From an uncultured Schwartzia sp. (GTDB lineage: Bacteria > Bacillota > Negativicutes > Selenomonadales > Selenomonadaceae): a DNA stretch of 20,643 nt. Of the stretch, positions 13,785 to 20,280 are shown piece after piece. Numbering within the stretch: the first letter of the stretch is position 1; each line of letters starts with the position of its first letter. Location of the stretch: positions 1-20,643 of the forward strand of contig CAJPQU010000015.1 in NCBI GenBank assembly GCA_905372875.1, read 5' to 3'. A model generated the notes under the pieces. The model ran no database searches. It was given only the letters and a program-made list of their open reading frames with translations, and was not told the origin of the DNA. The translations under genes and the position numbers were made by a program.

Positions 13785-14235
13785 TCTTTCGGCCTTCGCG
13801 GCCGCCCTTCGCGCCCATGGACAGAGGATCGTCTTCACCAACGGCTGCTTTGATATTCTCCATGTGGGACATGTTCGCTATTTGGGGGCGGCTCGGGCGC
13901 TGGGGGATTGCCTCGTGGTGGGGCTCAACAGCGACACTTCCGTGCGCCGTCTGAAAGGGCCGGAACGCCCCGTGAACGAGGAAGCGGATCGGGCTGAGGT
14001 GCTGGATGCGCTTCGGGCGGTGGACTATGTGACGATTTTTGACGAGCCGACGGCGGCGGAGCTCATTGAGATCATCCGCCCCGACGTCTACGTCAAGGGG
14101 GGCGATTATACCATTGCCACGCTGCCCGAGGCAGAGATCGTGAGAGGCTACGGCGGCCGCGTGGAATTCATCGACTTGGTACCCGAGCGATCCACGACAC
14201 GGGTCATTGAAAAACTCCGGGGTACAGCTTTGTAA
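13765..14235 (+). CDS. rfaE2: D-glycero-beta-D-manno-heptose 1-phosphate adenylyltransferase
   Basis: Second half of the HldE function, as a separate protein: couples ATP to heptose 1-phosphate to give ADP-heptose. The 156-residue product is a cytidylyltransferase-fold enzyme with TNGCFDILHVGHVRYL (HxGH at 33-36), GLNSDTSVRRLKGPERPVN, DVYVKGGDY and the closing ERSTTRVIEKL (141-151), all typical of RfaE domain II. The ATG at 13765 has a GGAGGG site at 13751-13756 inside the end of rfaE1. An intact split pair rather than a broken fusion: each protein is full length and the overlap is out of frame. The epimerase (HldD) and isomerase (GmhA) needed for the complete pathway are not in the window. 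Confidence 0.96.
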   Translation: MKVTRDNLSAFAAALRAHGQRIVFTNGCFDILHVGHVRYLGAARALGDCLVVGLNSDTSVRRLKGPERPVNEEADRAEVLDALRAVDYVTIFDEPTAAELIEIIRPDVYVKGGDYTIATLPEAEIVRGYGGRVEFIDLVPERSTTRVIEKLRGTAL

Positions 14236-14260
14236 CGGGGCGGTACAGCATCGCTGAAAT

Positions 14261-14316
14261 CGCCGCGGCCGATTTAGGGAAGCAATGATAGTGCTTCCTT
14301 AACTACGGCGTTTTTT
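14261..14316 (+). terminator. Composite terminator-like structure between rfaE2 and the next gene
   Basis: An inner stem GGAAGCA/TGCTTCC (14278-14284 with 14292-14298, seven-base loop) is enclosed by CGCCG (14261-14265) and CGGCG (14306-14310), followed directly by six T (14311-14316). The inner 5' arm contains the diverged copy D of the GAAGCACGGATA motif. It would at least reduce read-through into the heptosyltransferase gene. Confidence 0.45.
14277..14292 (+). repeat. Dispersed GAAGCACGGATA motif, copy D (diverged)
   Basis: Reads GGGAAGCAATGATAGT, matching copy A at 11 of 16 positions and sharing GGAAGCA and the GATA core. Its first half forms the 5' arm of the hairpin at 14278-14298, whose 3' arm is in effect an inverted copy of GGAAGCA. 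Confidence 0.35.
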
Positions 14317-14337
14317 GTTATGGGGAAAGGAGCGGGC

Positions 14338-15372
14338 ATGAATATCCTGATCATCAAGCTCAGCGCCATCGGCGACGTCATTCATGCGCTGCCGGTTTCC
14401 TACGCCATCAAAGAAACGTATCCCGAGGCCCGGCTGACCTGGGCTGTGGAACCCCCGGCGCGGGAACTTCTCGTGGATAACCCTTATATCGACGATATTC
14501 TCGTCTTCGAGAAAAAGAAATTTAAAACATCCCTGCGGGGCTTTTGGGAAAATTTTGGGCCGCTGCGGCAAAAGCTCAAGGCCGGTCATTTTGACATCTC
14601 TCTCGACCTGCAAGGTTTAGGAAAATCGGCGGCCCTTGCCTATTTCTCCGGCGCTTCCCGCCGCTACGGTACCGCTGACATGCGGGAAGGGAGCGGTTGG
14701 ATATCAAAGTCGGTACATGGTCCCAACGCCCGGGGACACATCGTAGAACGCTATCTGGATGTGGCCCGGGCCATTGGCTGTCGGGTGGAGCGTGTGATGT
14801 TTCCTGTGGCGATTGCTGCGGCAGATCAGGAGACGGCGCGCCAACGGCTCGTACAGGCAGGGGTACCGGAGGGACGTGCTTACGCCGTGCTGGCCATGGG
14901 GGCGAACTGGCCCAACAAACGCTGGCCGGTGCGCGATTACGCGGCGCTGGCGGATTGGCTCTTTGAACGCCGCGTAATTCCCGTTTTCGTGGGGGGCGGC
15001 CTTTTGGATGAACATCTTATCGACGATATCATCCGGCTGGCGCTGGTGCCGCCGATGAATCTGGTGGGGCAGACGACCCTCAAACAACTGGCAGCGGTCA
15101 TTGCCGGAGCCAGCATCGTGATCGGCGGTGATACTGGGCCGGTGCATTTGGCAGCGGGGCTTGGCGTACCCACGGTCATGCTCATGGGCCCCACCGATGC
15201 CAATCGCAACGGCCCTTACGGGCAAATCGAAAACGCCATCGAAGTGAACCGTCCCTGCCGCTACTGTTGGAAGCGTGCCTGTCCCAAGGGCCTCGACTGT
15301 CTCGCCGCCATCCATCCCCCAGAGGTGGAAGAAAAGATCGAGGAGATTTGGCGTCGGGCAGATAAAGGATGA
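14338..15372 (+). CDS. Lipopolysaccharide heptosyltransferase (GT9, WaaC-like)
   Basis: Transfers heptose from ADP-heptose onto the Kdo-lipid A inner core at the cytoplasmic membrane face. The 344-residue protein has the GT9 two-domain GT-B layout. The N-terminal MNILIIKLSAIGDVIHALPV and LTWAVEPPARELL are closest to the heptosyltransferase I (WaaC) type. In the C-terminal half, MGANWPNKRWPVRDYAALADWL and GGDTGPVHLAAGLGVPTVMLMGPTD form the nucleotide-sugar site, with the acidic Asp of GGDTGP conserved. Near the C-terminus four cysteines occur as CRYCWKRACPKGLDC. The start at 14338 has AAAGGAG at 14326-14332; an ATG at 14320 is less well placed. It is 102 bp after rfaE2 with a terminator-like stem between. 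WaaC versus WaaF cannot be settled by reading alone. Confidence 0.92.
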   Translation: MNILIIKLSAIGDVIHALPVSYAIKETYPEARLTWAVEPPARELLVDNPYIDDILVFEKKKFKTSLRGFWENFGPLRQKLKAGHFDISLDLQGLGKSAALAYFSGASRRYGTADMREGSGWISKSVHGPNARGHIVERYLDVARAIGCRVERVMFPVAIAAADQETARQRLVQAGVPEGRAYAVLAMGANWPNKRWPVRDYAALADWLFERRVIPVFVGGGLLDEHLIDDIIRLALVPPMNLVGQTTLKQLAAVIAGASIVIGGDTGPVHLAAGLGVPTVMLMGPTDANRNGPYGQIENAIEVNRPCRYCWKRACPKGLDCLAAIHPPEVEEKIEEIWRRADKG

Positions 15373-15505
15373 GGCGCGGCGGCGACAAAATGGTCGATGC
15401 ATGTGAAAAAAGGCACATATTTTTCGGTCATCGTATCTCGTTTTGCTGATTCCACGCGGTACATTGACTTAGGGATCTGGTCGGCGTTATCATGCGGGAC
15501 AACAA

Positions 15506-15535
15506 AAACCCCCGAAGCGATCGCTTCGGGGGTTT
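15506..15535 (-). terminator. Terminator for tRNA-Glu/gltX (30-bp palindrome)
   Basis: A 30-base perfect palindrome (15506-15535, arms AAACCCCCGAAGCG.. and its complement), followed on the minus strand by TTTTT in its 3' end. It lies ten bases after the tRNA 3' end. On the plus strand it could also stop transcripts from the WaaC-like gene, although the T-run in that direction is only three bases. Confidence 0.88.
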
Positions 15536-15544
15536 GCTGTCGGT

Positions 15545-15619
15545 TGGTGACTCCTACCGGATTCGAACCGGTGAACCCGCCGTGAGAGGGCGGTGTCTTA
15601 ACCGCTTGACGAAGGAGCC
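15545..15619 (-). tRNA. tRNA-Glu (anticodon CUC), CCA encoded
   Basis: The minus strand folds as a standard cloverleaf. The acceptor stem is GGCTCCT/AGGAGTC with one G-T pair. The D-arm is GTC...GAC with AGCGGTTAA. The anticodon stem is CCGCC/GGCGG around CTCTCAC, giving anticodon CUC at positions 34-36. The T-arm is ACCGG-TTCGAAT-CCGGT, followed by discriminator A and a genomically encoded CCA (15547-15545). It reads GAG glutamate codons. It starts 19 bp after the gltX stop. Confidence 0.96.
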
Positions 15620-15632
15620 AAATATGGACTAT

Positions 15633-15661
15633 ATCATACTATAGGTCTTTGAGTTTGGCAA
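15633..15661 (-). promoter_or_regulatory. tRNA-Glu promoter embedded in the 3' end of gltX
   Basis: On the minus strand: -35 TTGCCA (15661-15656), 17-bp spacer, -10 TATGAT (15638-15633). The -35 lies within the last codons of gltX and the -10 directly follows its stop codon. The predicted start is only about six bases before the mature tRNA 5' end. This gives the tRNA its own promoter besides read-through from gltX. Confidence 0.65.
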
Positions 15662-17084
15662 GCCCTTTTTCCAATCTTTTAATGGATTCTTCGCCGCCTA
15701 AAAGGTAGAGAAGCTCGGTGACGCCGCCGGGCGTCACCTTCTGTCCGGAGAGGGCGATGCGCAGCGGCCACATAACAGCTCCAGTCTTGAGCTGGTGGTT
15801 GGCGGCGATGCCTTCCAACGTGGAATCCAAAGCGTAGGGCGTCCAGTCGGGGATCTTTTCCAGTTCGGTGACAGCTGCCGTCAATACCTCTTCGGCCAGT
15901 TCTTTCGTCACCTTGTTGCGTTTGTTGAGGAAAAGTTCGCTGTCATATTCGGGCAGCGCTCGGAAGAAGGCGATCTGCTCCGGAATCTCGCCGTAGCGGC
16001 TGATCCGGGGGCGCAACAGTCCCGCGGCGTAAAGCCACTTCTTATCCAAGTCTTCCGTCAGCTCGCCGGCGAAATGACGGGCCGTCTTGGAGAAGATGAA
16101 ATCCGTCATCTTCTTGAAATATTCGCCGTTGAACCAGTCTAATTTCGCGTAGTCGAAGACGGCCGGAGATTTACTTAGCCCTTCCAGGGAAAAGGCCTGA
16201 ATAAGTTCCTCCATGGAGAAAAGTTCCTGATTAGATTTCGGGCTCCAGCCGAGGAGCGCCACATAATTTGTGATGGCTTCCGGCAGATATCCCATAGCGA
16301 TGAGCTCGGAGAAGCTGGTCGCTCCGTGGCGCTTGGAAAGCTTGGAGGTGGAGCCGTCTTCGTTTCGTCCCATCACCGGGGACAGGTGAACGTATACTGG
16401 GATCTCCCAGCCGAAAGCCTGATAGAGAAGGACGTGCTTCGGCGTCGAGGTGATGAACTCTGTACCGCGGATGATATGGGTAATGCGCATGAGGTGGTCG
16501 TCCACGACGTTGGCGAAATTGTACGTGGGCATCCCGTCGCGCTTGATGAGTACCTGATCCTCCAATTCAGCGTTGTCGATGGTGATGGTGCCGTGCACGA
16601 CGTCGTGAAAGGAGGTGCTGCCCGACAGGGGCATCTTCTGACGAATGACATAGGAATCTCCTGCGTCCAAGTGTTTTTTCACATCTGCCGGATCGAGGTC
16701 GCGGCAGCGCCGGCCATAGCTGGAAAAGCTCTTGTCGGTGCGCCCTTCCTCAGGATCGCAGAAACAGCGGTAGGCGAAGCCCTTTTCCACCAATTCTTCC
16801 GCATATTTTTGATAAATTTCCTGTCGTTCGCTTTGGACGTATGGCCCGCAGTCGCCGCCGATGTCCGGCCCTTCGTCGGGGAGAATATTGGCTTCAGCCA
16901 GCGTCCGCTTGATGAAGTCCACGGCGTCCGTCACGTAGCGGGCCCGATCCGTGTCCTCGATGCGCAGGAGAAAATCACCCCCCTGGGATTTGGCGAAAAG
17001 ATAAGCGTAAAGCGCCGTCCGCAGGTTGCCGATGTGCATGTACCCCGTGGGGCTTGGCGCAAAGCGGGTGCGTACTCTCGTCAA
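15639..17084 (-). CDS. gltX: Glutamyl-tRNA synthetase
   Basis: Charges tRNA-Glu with glutamate in the cytoplasm. The 481-residue product is the usual length for a class I bacterial GluRS. Seen: RFAPSPTGYMHIGNLRTAL with the HIGH-type motif (17-20), LLRIEDTD (39-46), the zinc-binding Cys107-x-Cys109 ... Tyr123-x3-Cys127 pattern, and SKLSKRHG (247-254) as the KMSKS loop. A helical anticodon-binding domain fills the last 170 residues. The start is a TTG at 17084 with a GGGAGG ribosome binding site eight bases upstream; no ATG in frame precedes PSPTG at a suitable distance. It is followed by its cognate tRNA-Glu gene. Whether the enzyme also mischarges tRNA-Gln (for Gat amidotransferase) cannot be judged here. 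Confidence 0.97.
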   Translation of the reverse strand: MTRVRTRFAPSPTGYMHIGNLRTALYAYLFAKSQGGDFLLRIEDTDRARYVTDAVDFIKRTLAEANILPDEGPDIGGDCGPYVQSERQEIYQKYAEELVEKGFAYRCFCDPEEGRTDKSFSSYGRRCRDLDPADVKKHLDAGDSYVIRQKMPLSGSTSFHDVVHGTITIDNAELEDQVLIKRDGMPTYNFANVVDDHLMRITHIIRGTEFITSTPKHVLLYQAFGWEIPVYVHLSPVMGRNEDGSTSKLSKRHGATSFSELIAMGYLPEAITNYVALLGWSPKSNQELFSMEELIQAFSLEGLSKSPAVFDYAKLDWFNGEYFKKMTDFIFSKTARHFAGELTEDLDKKWLYAAGLLRPRISRYGEIPEQIAFFRALPEYDSELFLNKRNKVTKELAEEVLTAAVTELEKIPDWTPYALDSTLEGIAANHQLKTGAVMWPLRIALSGQKVTPGGVTELLYLLGGEESIKRLEKGLAKLKDL

Positions 17085-17115
17085 TGGTATGACCTCCCAA
17101 TTCCTTGATACTTCT

Positions 17116-17143
17116 ATTTTACTACGAATTTCCCGCGAATCAA
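17116..17143 (-). promoter_or_regulatory. Candidate gltX promoter
   Basis: On the minus strand: -35 TTGATT (17143-17138), 16-bp spacer, -10 TAAAAT (17121-17116), about 32 bp before the TTG start. The two boxes match consensus at four and five of six positions. Confidence 0.55.
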
Positions 17144-17231
17144 GCCGGAATATTTTTGCGGCTCGTTCGTAGGCTTATGGGGAGAGGACGCGGTGGATTT
17201 TTCTGGGTTTGTGGTTTTAGGCGATATGGTA

Positions 17232-17240
17232 TGCTATAAT
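17232..17240 (+). promoter_or_regulatory. Extended -10 promoter of the second LPS glycosyltransferase operon
   Basis: TGC-TATAAT: a perfect -10 (17235-17240) with the TGn extension at 17232. No good -35 is visible (GTGGTTTT region), which is acceptable for an extended -10 promoter. The start codon of the first gene is about 110 bp downstream, leaving a long structured leader. Confidence 0.6.
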
Positions 17241-17264
17241 GTGAACACTTAGTGAGAACATATA

Positions 17265-17317
17265 CCTACCCACTTAGGAAGGGCAAGCGTAAGCGCCGGC
17301 CGCGCTTAGTGGGTAGG
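17265..17317 (+). other. Structured 5' leader hairpin upstream of the GT9 gene
   Basis: CCTACCCACT (17265-17274) pairs perfectly with AGTGGGTAGG (17308-17317). Within the 33-base loop, AAGCG (17285-17289, or its repeat at 17291-17295) can pair with CGCTT (17303-17307), stacking on the outer stem. A nearby CACTTAGTG palindrome (17246-17254) lies at the expected transcription start and repeats the CACTTAG of the 5' arm. No T-run follows, so it is not a terminator. A regulatory leader is possible; I recognise no known riboswitch class. Confidence 0.5.
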
Positions 17318-17351
17318 GTGAAATGAAGCGAGGCAAAAGGGGGGCGGCGGC

Positions 17352-18362
17352 GTGGCGGGGGAGCGGATCTTAGTCATTGATTTAGCCTTTATCGGCGACG
17401 TGATCTTGGCGACGCCTACGGTGCGGGCCTTGAAAGAAGCGTATCCGGCGGCGCACATCACCATGTTGACGGTTCCCCTGACGGCAGATGTGGCGGCGAT
17501 GAATCCTTATGTGGACGAGGTGATGGTCTACGATAAGCGCGGCGTGGATCGGGGAATTTTCGGCCTGTGGCGCGTGGCGCGGCGGCTCAAGGCACAGCAT
17601 TTTGATTTAGCGGTCTGCATGAATTTCGCGCTGCGGGGGGCGGCGCTGTCGTGGCTGGCGGGGATTCCCCGGCGCTTGGGCTACGACGCCCAGCACGGGG
17701 GGCTTTTCCTGAACCTCGTCGCTTCGTCAAAGCGGGCGGGGATACGGCACGAAACCCTGAACCATTTAGAGGTCTTAAAGCCCTTGGGGATCACTACGAA
17801 GGATACCAGCCTCGTCTTGACACCGCCGCCCGCAGCGTGGGCAGGGCTAAAGGAAAAGAGGGAGCGCTATCATATCCCGGAGGCGGGGTATTTGGCGCTC
17901 TGCCCCTTTGGCAGCTACGAGCGAAAGGATTTGCCCCTCGCTACGGCGGCGCATCTCGCCCGCCATTGGAGACAGCGGCGGGCGATCTTTCTCATCGGCG
18001 GCCCGGCGGAACGGGAACGGCTGGAACAGGTCGCCCGATTGGCGGGGCTCCCCTTGGGGAACGTGTTGGGCGGGGCGTTGACGCTGCCGGAATTGGCGGC
18101 CTTTCTCCAAAAGGCGGCATGCCTCATTACCGTGGACACCGGCCCCCTTCATGTGGCGCAGGGGGTGGGGTGTCGGACAGTGGCCGTCTTTGGCCCGACG
18201 GATCCCCGCGTTTGGGGGCCGCGGGGGAAAGAGGATGCAGTGTTTTACTCTGGATACGATTGTTCTCCCTGCTGGGGGAAGGGGAAGTGCTTTCGCCAGT
18301 ATACCTGTATCAGCGACGCGACGGCGCGGGAGATCATTCATGTGGTGGAAGAGGGAGTGTAG
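17352..18362 (+). CDS. Glycosyltransferase family 9 (heptosyltransferase II, WaaF-like)
   Basis: Probable second heptosyltransferase of the LPS core. The 336-residue GT-B protein starts with ERILVIDLAFIGDVILATPTVRALKEAYP, the GT9 N-terminal signature in the form common in WaaF relatives. It contains LALCPFGSYERKDLPLATAAHLA and the nucleotide-sugar site ITVDTGPLHVAQGVGCRTVAVFGPTDP. A four-cysteine cluster, CSPCWGKGKCFRQYTC, lies near the C-terminus. The GTG at 17352 is chosen because an AGGGGGG ribosome binding site (17338-17343) lies eight bases upstream and the conserved motif starts at residue 5. A nearby ATG at 17323 is out of frame. It is the first gene of a tightly packed run; the next gene begins three bases after its stop. 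Acceptor specificity is inferred only. Confidence 0.9.
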   Translation: MAGERILVIDLAFIGDVILATPTVRALKEAYPAAHITMLTVPLTADVAAMNPYVDEVMVYDKRGVDRGIFGLWRVARRLKAQHFDLAVCMNFALRGAALSWLAGIPRRLGYDAQHGGLFLNLVASSKRAGIRHETLNHLEVLKPLGITTKDTSLVLTPPPAAWAGLKEKRERYHIPEAGYLALCPFGSYERKDLPLATAAHLARHWRQRRAIFLIGGPAERERLEQVARLAGLPLGNVLGGALTLPELAAFLQKAACLITVDTGPLHVAQGVGCRTVAVFGPTDPRVWGPRGKEDAVFYSGYDCSPCWGKGKCFRQYTCISDATAREIIHVVEEGV

Positions 18363-18365
18363 CGT

Positions 18366-19115
18366 GTGGCGAAGATTGCCGTCATCATTCTGACCTTCAA
18401 TGAAGAAAAGAATATTGCCGACGCTATCCGCTCTGCCGCCTTCGCCGACGAGGTGTTGCTCATCGATTCCGGCAGCACTGATGAGACGCTGGCCATCGCC
18501 CGCGCCTTAGGGGCGCGGGTGGTGCAGCATCCCATGAAAGGCTTTGCCGATCAGCGCAATTTCGCGCTAAGAGAGACGGCGGCGGACTGGGTCTTCTATT
18601 TGGACGCCGACGAGCGGCTCACGCCCGCCGCCGGTGAGGCGATCCGCCGCTTGGCGGAGACGCCGGAACGCGTCGCCTATGAGATTTGCCGCCACAACAT
18701 CGTGTTCGGACAGCCCATGCACTACGGGGCCCACCGCCCCGATTGGTCGTTGCGGCTCTTTCCCCGAGACGCCGTGACGTGGGAAGGCGTCGTCCACGAA
18801 CGGGCGGTGGTGTCCGTCCCCATACGGCGGATGCCGGGGGAGATTCTTCATTATACGTATGATACCTGGAGTACCTATCTGACGAAATTCAACCGCTATA
18901 CGACACTGGCAGCGGAAAAGCTCTTCGCCGGGGGCCGCCGCGCCAGTGTAACGACGCTGCTCCTTCATCCTCCCTTTACCTTTTTCAAGATGTATGTCCT
19001 GAAATTGGGATTTTTGGATGGCTTTTTGGGTTTTGCCATGTCCGTCATGGCAGCGCTCTCTGTGTTCATGAAGTATTTGAAGCTGGCTGAATTGTCGCGG
19101 CAGAGAGGGGCATGA
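18366..19115 (+). CDS. Glycosyltransferase family 2 (WaaE/KdtX-like LPS core enzyme)
   Basis: A 249-residue GT-A fold enzyme, cytoplasmic or membrane-peripheral. Seen: AVIILTFNEEKNIADAI at the N-terminus, LLIDSGSTDETLAIA with Asp34/Asp39 binding the nucleotide, GFADQRNFAL, and the metal-binding DAD at 80-82 (FYLDADERL). The later RPDWSLRLFPRDAVTWEGVVHE segment is typical of the WaaE/KdtX type, which adds a glucose-like sugar to the inner core. A hydrophobic C-terminal stretch (LGFLDGFLGFAMSVMAAL) may anchor it in the membrane. The start is a GTG at 18366, three bases after the preceding stop. Its TGA overlaps the ATG of the next gene (ATGA), so translation is coupled. Sugar and linkage are not determinable from sequence. 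Confidence 0.9.
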   Translation: MAKIAVIILTFNEEKNIADAIRSAAFADEVLLIDSGSTDETLAIARALGARVVQHPMKGFADQRNFALRETAADWVFYLDADERLTPAAGEAIRRLAETPERVAYEICRHNIVFGQPMHYGAHRPDWSLRLFPRDAVTWEGVVHERAVVSVPIRRMPGEILHYTYDTWSTYLTKFNRYTTLAAEKLFAGGRRASVTTLLLHPPFTFFKMYVLKLGFLDGFLGFAMSVMAALSVFMKYLKLAELSRQRGA

Positions 19116-20242
19116 GAGCGATGACCGTTCCCTACACCAATATTCTCGTCATCAATCTCATGCACATCGGCGATCTCATGCTGGTGACGCCGGTTCTCCG
19201 AACGCTTCGGGCGAACTATCCCGCAGCGCGGCTGACGCTGTTGGCAGACAAAAAATTAGCGGATTTAGTAGCCTATAATCCCCATCTGGACGAATGTCTC
19301 TTCATCGACAAGAAAGGGGGAGACAATCATCCCCTGGCGTTTTTAAAATTCATTCTTCGGGTGAGGAAGAAACGGTTTGATCTCGTTATCAATCTCCATC
19401 GCAACGAGCGGGCTTCGGCCTTGGCGGCTTTTTCCGGGGCAAAACGCATCGTGGGCTACGCCAAGCCCGGGTTTTCCCTTTTCTTTGACGAAGTCCTGCC
19501 CAATCAAAAGGCCGTCATGCACCAAATCCATTCCCATTTTGCGGTGCTGACGAAAGCGGCAGGGGTCACTAAGATCGACGATGGAGGTCTTGAAATGGCG
19601 CTGCCGCCGGGGGCGGAGGAAGAGGCCGCGCGGCTCTGGGGGAAATATTTTTCCCCCACGGATCGGGTGATTGCGTTCAATATCGGGGCCAGTTGGGAAA
19701 CGAAGCGCTGGCTGGACAGCTATTTCGCTCAATGTGCTGACGCCTTTATCCAGCGGGGGTATAAGATCGCTTTTTTCGGCGGCCCCATGGATACGGCGCT
19801 GGTAGACGCCTGCATCGCGCAGATGGAAGAGCGGGAGAGCGGCGCTGTGGTCATATTCACCGGGAAGGTCAGTCTCGGCGTTTTAGCGGCGCTCCTTCGC
19901 CGCTGCGTTCTCTTTTTGACCACCGATTCCGGTCCCATGCATGTGGGGGTGGCGATGAATGTCCCCATCGTCACCATGTTCGGGGCGTCCCCGGTACCGG
20001 GGTTTTATCCCTACGACGCCAAGGATGTCCTCATCAAGACGCCGGAGCCCTGCCATCCCTGCGGGATCCATCACTGTCCCAGGGAGGGGGCGGATTACAT
20101 GGGCTGCATGAAGCACATCCCTCCCACTATAGTCATGAAGTACGCCGACGAGCTGCTGCGGGCCTACGAGGATCAAGTGGGACATATTCCCCGGGTTTAT
20201 GGACAATATCAGTGTAAGGTTGTAGAATTGAAGATGGAGTAA
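19112..20242 (+). CDS. Glycosyltransferase family 9 (heptosyltransferase III, WaaQ-like)
   Basis: A 376-residue third GT9 enzyme. The N-terminus NILVINLMHIGDLMLVTPVLRTL and ARLTLLADKKLADLVAYNPHLDE, then RFDLVINLHRNERASALAAFSGA, resemble the WaaQ/RfaQ branch (heptosyltransferase III) more than WaaC or WaaF. NIGASWETKRW and LTTDSGPMHVGVAMNVPIVTMFG form the nucleotide-sugar site. It also has a four-cysteine cluster, CHPCGIHHCPREGADYMGC, and a longer tail than its two relatives here. The ATG at 19112 overlaps the stop of the GT2 gene by four bases and has a GAGAGG site; an ATG at 19121 is an alternative. It is followed 38 bp later by the GT4-like gene. Confidence 0.9.
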   Translation: MRAMTVPYTNILVINLMHIGDLMLVTPVLRTLRANYPAARLTLLADKKLADLVAYNPHLDECLFIDKKGGDNHPLAFLKFILRVRKKRFDLVINLHRNERASALAAFSGAKRIVGYAKPGFSLFFDEVLPNQKAVMHQIHSHFAVLTKAAGVTKIDDGGLEMALPPGAEEEAARLWGKYFSPTDRVIAFNIGASWETKRWLDSYFAQCADAFIQRGYKIAFFGGPMDTALVDACIAQMEERESGAVVIFTGKVSLGVLAALLRRCVLFLTTDSGPMHVGVAMNVPIVTMFGASPVPGFYPYDAKDVLIKTPEPCHPCGIHHCPREGADYMGCMKHIPPTIVMKYADELLRAYEDQVGHIPRVYGQYQCKVVELKME

Positions 20243-20280
20243 AGAAATGGTGCATAGGCGGTGACAGAAAAGAGGCGTTT

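Noticed and set aside
15401..15418. ATGTG/CACAT hairpin followed by ATTTTT after the WaaC-like gene
   Set aside because: The stem is only five AT-rich base pairs; too weak to call a terminator, although some termination is expected here.
15397..15585. 62-codon plus-strand frame over the terminator and tRNA
   Set aside because: It is antisense to tRNA-Glu and crosses the 30-bp terminator palindrome; coding is implausible.
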